8,487 bases of DNA from the NCBI GenBank assembly GCA_030950865.1, contig JAUZQR010000373.1, positions 1 through 8,487 on the forward strand, in the 5' to 3' direction. The notes below the pieces were generated by a model that ran no database searches, was not told where the DNA came from, and saw only the letters and a program-made list of their open reading frames with translations. Of the stretch, positions 5,080 to 8,487 are shown piece after piece (the stretch's first letter is position 1; the number at the start of each line of letters is the position of its first letter). This DNA comes from Mariprofundaceae bacterium (lineage in GTDB: Bacteria; Pseudomonadota; Zetaproteobacteria; Mariprofundales; Mariprofundaceae). The position numbers were made by a program, and so were the translations under genes.

Positions 5080-6111
5080 ATGCGGGCAATAAGCATTCAG
5101 GAAGCGGGCGGGGTAGAAGTTTTAGAGCTTACAAACCTTGATAAACCAAGTATTAGTGAACCAAATCAGGTGTTGGTGCAGGTGTTTGCAGCAGGCGTAA
5201 ATCCGATTGATACAAAATTACGTGCCAATGGCATGTTTTTCCCCGATGCCTATCCCGCTGTGTTGGGTTGTGATGGGGCAGGTGTGGTGGAAGCGGTGGG
5301 TGTGGATGTCACTGAATTTTCTGCTGGAGATCCAGTGTATTATTGTTATGGCGGGCTTGGACAGAAGCATGCAGGGCAATCACAGGGTAATTATGCGGAA
5401 TATATTGTTGTCTCATCCGATTTTTTAGCGGCAAAACCAGAGTCTTTGGGATATTTACAAGCTGCGGCTGCACCGTTGGTATTGATTACCGCGTGGGAAG
5501 CCTTATTTGATAGGGCAGGGTTACAATCGGGTCAGAAAGTGTTTGTGCATGCAGGAGCTGGTGGTGTTGGGCATGTGGCGATTCAATTGGCAAAAATTGC
5601 AGGTTGTGATGTGGCAACGACGGTAAGCAGTGATGAGAAAGCCAGCTTTGTACGCGAATTGGGTGCGGATAAGGTGATTGATTATACAAAAGAGGATGTT
5701 GCTGAATCTTTATTGGCGTGGACAGATGGAAAAGGTGTGGATATTGCGTTTGATACAGTTGGTGGTGATGCCTTTAAAGAACTGATTCCAGCCATGGCAC
5801 ATTATAGTGATTTGGTAAGTATTTTACAGGTTCCTGAGGACGTGGACTGGAAAGCTTTACGTTTAAACAATGTGCGCATATCGCAGGAATTGATGCTCAC
5901 GCCGATGTTGTCAGGGATAAAAGAAGGTGCAGCGCATCATGCAGCGATATTGGAGCAATGTGCGCAATTGATTGATGATGAACAATTAAAAATTCATATT
6001 GGTAAAATCTTGCCACTAGAAGATGCTGGACAAGCGCATCAGTTGATTGAAGAGGGGCATATGCAAGGCAAAGTGGTGTTGGCAGTAGCAGGCGAAGAAG
6101 AAGTCTCGTAA
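5080..6111 (+). CDS. Zinc-independent NAD(P)H:quinone oxidoreductase (MDR superfamily)
   Basis: Cytoplasmic medium-chain dehydrogenase/reductase of 343 residues, zeta-crystallin/quinone-reductase type. The N-terminal GroES-like catalytic domain covers about 1-125 and includes VFAAGVNPIDTKLR (35-48) and VLGCDGAGVV (61-70), both typical of this branch. The Rossmann domain follows with VHAGAGGVGHVAIQLAK (156-172), the dinucleotide-binding loop, and LGADKVIDY (194-202). The final GKVVLAV motif is also present. The cysteine cluster of the structural-zinc alcohol dehydrogenases is absent, so zinc is not expected. The enzyme likely reduces quinones or alpha,beta-unsaturated carbonyls with NADPH; the exact substrate is unknown. 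The start has a strong SD (AAGGAG, 5 bp spacing). It is first in a run of four plus-strand genes, with 10 bp to the permease gene, and a functional link to peptide uptake is not obvious. Confidence 0.9.
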   Translation: MRAISIQEAGGVEVLELTNLDKPSISEPNQVLVQVFAAGVNPIDTKLRANGMFFPDAYPAVLGCDGAGVVEAVGVDVTEFSAGDPVYYCYGGLGQKHAGQSQGNYAEYIVVSSDFLAAKPESLGYLQAAAAPLVLITAWEALFDRAGLQSGQKVFVHAGAGGVGHVAIQLAKIAGCDVATTVSSDEKASFVRELGADKVIDYTKEDVAESLLAWTDGKGVDIAFDTVGGDAFKELIPAMAHYSDLVSILQVPEDVDWKALRLNNVRISQELMLTPMLSGIKEGAAHHAAILEQCAQLIDDEQLKIHIGKILPLEDAGQAHQLIEEGHMQGKVVLAVAGEEEVS

Positions 6112-6121
6112 ACTTTCGCCC

Positions 6122-7102
6122 ATGAGAACTTACGCACTCAAACGCTTGCTTGGCATGTTTCCGCTATTGCTGGGCATTACTATGATTTCATTTGCTATGA
6201 TGCATTTGGCACCAGGTGAGCCTGCGGTAACCGGTCAGGAGTTTAACCCCAAGGTTTCCTCGCAAGATATTGAACGTTTACGTTCTTATTATGGCTTGGA
6301 TAAACCGCTTTACGAACAATATTGGAACTGGTTGAAGCGTTTGGCAGTGCTTGATTTTGGTGAGTCTTTTTCCAGTGATCACCGCCCCGTCTTGGATAAG
6401 GTGTTGGAGCGTTTACCTGTCACCTTATGGATTAATATCTTGGCAATGATGGTGATTTTCTTGGTGGCGATTCCGATTGGTGTGATGAGTGCGGTAAAAC
6501 AAGACTCGTGGTTTGACCGTACCATGACGGTGTTTGTATTTATTGGTTTTGCTATTCCATCCTTTTGGCTGGGCTTGTTGCTCATGATGGGCTTGGGTGT
6601 GAATATGAATCTCTTGCCGATTTCAGGCATCCATGATTATAGCTGGCAGCAGATGGGTTTTTGGGAGCAGCAGCTCGATTTTTTCAAGCATTTAATCTTA
6701 CCCGTTTTTGTATCGGCGATTGGCGGACTTGCTGGTATGAGTCGTTTTATGCGTACAGGTATGCTGGAAGTGATTCGTGCCGATTATATTACCACAGCAC
6801 GGGCTATGGGTGTGCCTGAAAACACCATTCGTTACCGTTTGGCACTTAAAAATGCCATTCTACCGATTATTACACTGTTGGGTCTTTCAATTCCTGGATT
6901 GATTGGTGGCTCGGTGATTGTGGAGTATTTATTTTCATTGCCAGGTATGGGACGTTTGTTTTACGAGGCGATTTTAGCCCGTGATTATACTGTGGTGATG
7001 GGCATTACGGTCATCGGTGCCGTGTTGACCTTAATCGGTAATCTCATGGCAGATTTGGCATATGCATGGGCTGACCCGCGTATTCGTCAGGGGCAAGGTT
7101 GA
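6122..7102 (+). CDS. ABC transporter permease, DppB/OppB type
   Basis: Inner-membrane subunit of 326 residues for a peptide/nickel-class ABC importer. It has the standard N-terminus (YALKRLLGMFPLLLGITMISF, with the first helix about 9-28), LDFGESF (77-83), and the cytoplasmic EAA loop that contacts the ATPase: ADYITTARAMGVPENTIRYR (220-239), then ALKNAILP (241-248). GGSVIVEYLFSLPGMG (262-277) and the final DPR motif are typical. About six transmembrane helices are expected. No good SD precedes the ATG at 6122, and the upstream stop is only 10 bp away, so translation probably depends on coupling. No substrate-binding protein or ATPase lies in the window, so the substrate (dipeptide, oligopeptide, microcin-like, nickel) cannot be assigned and no Dpp/Opp symbol is given. 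Confidence 0.92.
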   Translation: MRTYALKRLLGMFPLLLGITMISFAMMHLAPGEPAVTGQEFNPKVSSQDIERLRSYYGLDKPLYEQYWNWLKRLAVLDFGESFSSDHRPVLDKVLERLPVTLWINILAMMVIFLVAIPIGVMSAVKQDSWFDRTMTVFVFIGFAIPSFWLGLLLMMGLGVNMNLLPISGIHDYSWQQMGFWEQQLDFFKHLILPVFVSAIGGLAGMSRFMRTGMLEVIRADYITTARAMGVPENTIRYRLALKNAILPIITLLGLSIPGLIGGSVIVEYLFSLPGMGRLFYEAILARDYTVVMGITVIGAVLTLIGNLMADLAYAWADPRIRQGQG

Positions 7103-7104
7103 GT

Positions 7105-7926
7105 ATGTTTGATTATCTCAAGCAGCAACCATTGATGCTGGTCGGAGGAGGCATAGTTCTAATCATTGCTTTTCTAGCGGCATTTGCACCTTGGCTTGCG
7201 CCCTATGACCCAACAAGCATCAATGTGCGCGATATTTTAATGCCACCATCATGGCAACATTGGTGTGGCACGGACACCTTGGGGCGTGATGTGTTTTCTC
7301 GCATGCTTTATGGCGCACGTATTTCATTGGCAGTTGGTTTTGTTGCCGTTGGTTTATCCATTGCGATTGGTGTGGCACTGGGAGCGATGGCGGGCTATAT
7401 GGGTGGGCGTATGGATACATGGATTATGCGCAGTACGGATATGGTACTTTGTTTTCCAACTTTCTTTTTAATTTTAGCAGTGATTGCTTTTTTAGAGCCT
7501 TCGATTTGGAATATTATGATTGTCATTGGTCTTACATCATGGATGGGAGTAACACGTTTGGTGCGTGCTGAATTTTTATCCTTGCGTAGCCGAGAATTTA
7601 TTCAAGCCGCAGAAAGCTTGGGTGTGAGCCCGATGCGTCTTATTTGGAAGTATTTACTGCCCAATGCTATGGGACCAATCATGGTATCGGCAGTGCTGGG
7701 TATTGCAGGTGCAGTATTGGTGGAATCGGGTTTATCATTTTTGGGTTTGGGTGTGCAACCACCAGATCCATCATGGGGCAATATTCTTACCGAAGGCAAA
7801 GACAATATTCAATTGGCTTGGTGGTTGTCGTTGTATCCTGGTTTGGCGATTTTAATCACAGTATTGGGTTATAATTTACTGGGTGAAGGCTTGCGTGATG
7901 TGTTTGACCCGAAACTAAAATCATGA
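7105..7926 (+). CDS. ABC transporter permease, DppC/OppC type
   Basis: Partner permease of the preceding gene, 273 residues, inner membrane. The family marker HWCGTDTLGRDVFSR (52-66) precedes helices starting at ARISLAVGF (71-79). The EAA loop is AAESLGVSPMRLIWKYLLPN (168-187). VESGLSFLGLGVQPPDPSWG (206-225) and GEGLRDVFDPKL (260-271) are near-invariant C-terminal stretches of the class. The ATG at 7105 is chosen because AAGG sits 6 bp upstream; a TTG at 7099 would be in frame but overlaps the previous stop and has no usable SD spacing. The gap to the upstream gene is 2 bp, and the stop overlaps the next start by 4 bases, so the three genes are almost certainly co-transcribed and coupled. The N-terminal cytoplasmic tail before helix 1 is short. 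Confidence 0.92.
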   Translation: MFDYLKQQPLMLVGGGIVLIIAFLAAFAPWLAPYDPTSINVRDILMPPSWQHWCGTDTLGRDVFSRMLYGARISLAVGFVAVGLSIAIGVALGAMAGYMGGRMDTWIMRSTDMVLCFPTFFLILAVIAFLEPSIWNIMIVIGLTSWMGVTRLVRAEFLSLRSREFIQAAESLGVSPMRLIWKYLLPNAMGPIMVSAVLGIAGAVLVESGLSFLGLGVQPPDPSWGNILTEGKDNIQLAWWLSLYPGLAILITVLGYNLLGEGLRDVFDPKLKS

Positions 7927-8384
7927 TGCTTACCGATGAACAATATATGGAAATTGCGCTTGAGCAGGCTGCATTAGCGGCGGAGCATGGCGAAGTGCCT
8001 GTAGGTGCTGTGCTTGTATTGCCTGATGGGCAGCAGTTTGTAGCGCATAATGCACCGATTTCAACCTGTGATGCATCGGCACATGCAGAAATGCAGGTGA
8101 TTCGCGCCGCTTGCCAAGCTACTTGTAATTATCGCCTAGTGGGAGCGCAACTGTTTGTGACTTTGGAGCCATGTACTATGTGTGCAGGAGCAATGATTCA
8201 CGCCCGTATAAAGCGCGTTATTTATGGTGCATCGGAGCCCAAAACAGGGGCTGTTGAATCGTTGTATCAATTGCTATCAGATAAACGATTAAATCATCAA
8301 GCTGAGCTTACAGGAGGTGTACTTGCAGATGCGTGCAGTGCGCAAATAAAAACTTTCTTTAAGAGCCTGCGAAAACAACATTAA
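7923..8384 (+). CDS. tadA: tRNA-specific adenosine deaminase TadA
   Basis: Zinc enzyme of 153 residues that converts adenosine 34 of tRNA-Arg(ACG) to inosine in the cytoplasm, allowing one tRNA to read several CGN codons. The cytidine/deoxycytidylate deaminase-fold signature is intact: HAE with zinc ligand His54 and proton-shuttle Glu56, then LEPCTMCAGAMIHARI with zinc ligands Cys84 and Cys87. VPVGAVLV (25-32) and NYRLVGAQLFVT (69-80) match TadA rather than other deaminases. GASEPKTGAVESLYQLL (102-118) is the usual substrate-side stretch. The region before HAE reads TCDASA rather than the more usual HDPTA, a modest departure. The start overlaps the preceding stop as ATGATG: the ATG at 7923 or at 7926 would work, differing by one Met, and no strong SD is seen, which suggests coupling to the permease gene. 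Confidence 0.93.
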   Translation: MMLTDEQYMEIALEQAALAAEHGEVPVGAVLVLPDGQQFVAHNAPISTCDASAHAEMQVIRAACQATCNYRLVGAQLFVTLEPCTMCAGAMIHARIKRVIYGASEPKTGAVESLYQLLSDKRLNHQAELTGGVLADACSAQIKTFFKSLRKQH

Positions 8385-8425
8385 GATTAATCTCTGTATG
8401 GACTGCAACCCTTGTTGTTAATGCA

Positions 8426-8449
8426 TTTTACGTTGTGGTAAAAGTTTTA
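8426..8449 (+). terminator. Weak intrinsic terminator after tadA
   Basis: TTTTAC (8426-8431) and GTAAAA (8438-8443) form a 6-bp AT-rich stem with a 6-base loop, followed by GTTTTAT. It sits about 40 bp after the tadA stop. The stem is weak, so efficiency is doubtful, but no better candidate lies between tadA and the window end. Confidence 0.35.
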
Positions 8450-8487
8450 TTCTATTGTTTGTTGAAGCTTTTCTTGCAGTGCTTCAG
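8447..8487 (-). CDS. Possible C-terminal end of a convergent gene (partial)
   Basis: On the minus strand one frame, running in from the window edge, reads EALQEKLQQTIE and stops with TAA at 8449-8447. The composition is that of a helical protein C-terminus, and a convergent gene would explain the stop just beside the weak hairpin. Twelve codons are too few to name a family or to exclude chance. Confidence 0.25.
   Translation of the reverse strand, partial: EALQEKLQQTIE

Noticed and set aside
7099..7104. TTG start for the DppC-type permease
   Set aside because: It overlaps the upstream stop and its only SD-like bases would be directly adjacent; the ATG at 7105 has normal spacing.

Overview
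The window reads as chromosomal DNA from a moderately AT-rich member of the Pseudomonadota, most likely gammaproteobacterial or a near relative. The evidence is a diheme cytochrome c peroxidase, a tadA, a DppB/DppC-type permease pair and, in the longest gene-free stretch, what looks like a proteobacterial-type 6S RNA. The species cannot be named from the sequence alone. I see no tRNA, rRNA, CRISPR array, transposase, phage gene or recognisable defence system.

Layout. (1) 1-2635, plus strand: a tightly spaced run of four genes, namely diheme cytochrome c peroxidase (5' end probably outside the window), truncated haemoglobin, a membrane NnrU/isoprenylcysteine-methyltransferase-like protein and a TPMT-like SAM methyltransferase. 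Gaps are 36, 44 and 2 bp, so they are probably one transcription unit. The theme could be handling of peroxide, NO or reactive small molecules. (2) 2636-2976: no protein gene, but a strong candidate 6S RNA (ssrS) on the minus strand with its own promoter-like elements and an intrinsic terminator. (3) 2977-3891, minus: an EamA/DMT-family transporter, divergent from (4) 3987-4562, plus: a PhnA-family zinc-ribbon protein. A perfect 8-bp inverted repeat lies between them. (5) 4559-4674: a large imperfect palindrome between convergent genes. (6) 4684-5010, minus: pterin-4a-carbinolamine dehydratase, divergent from (7) 5080-8384, plus: a zinc-independent quinone oxidoreductase, two dipeptide/oligopeptide-type ABC permeases and the tRNA adenosine deaminase TadA, with gaps of 10, 2 and -4 bp. 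(8) 8385-8487: a weak terminator-like hairpin and possibly the last codons of a convergent minus-strand gene.

The protein genes belong to known families. The most valuable item not shown by protein-coding content is the 6S RNA: a long closing stem (2875-2899 with 2724-2748), the GAGCCGATA motif, a 3'-side small hairpin, a terminal hairpin and a terminator are all visible. The most unexplained item is the palindrome after the PhnA gene, which may be a dispersed repeat. No clearly new multi-gene system is evident. The peroxidase/globin/methyltransferase cluster is the nearest candidate for a functionally linked but poorly described unit.
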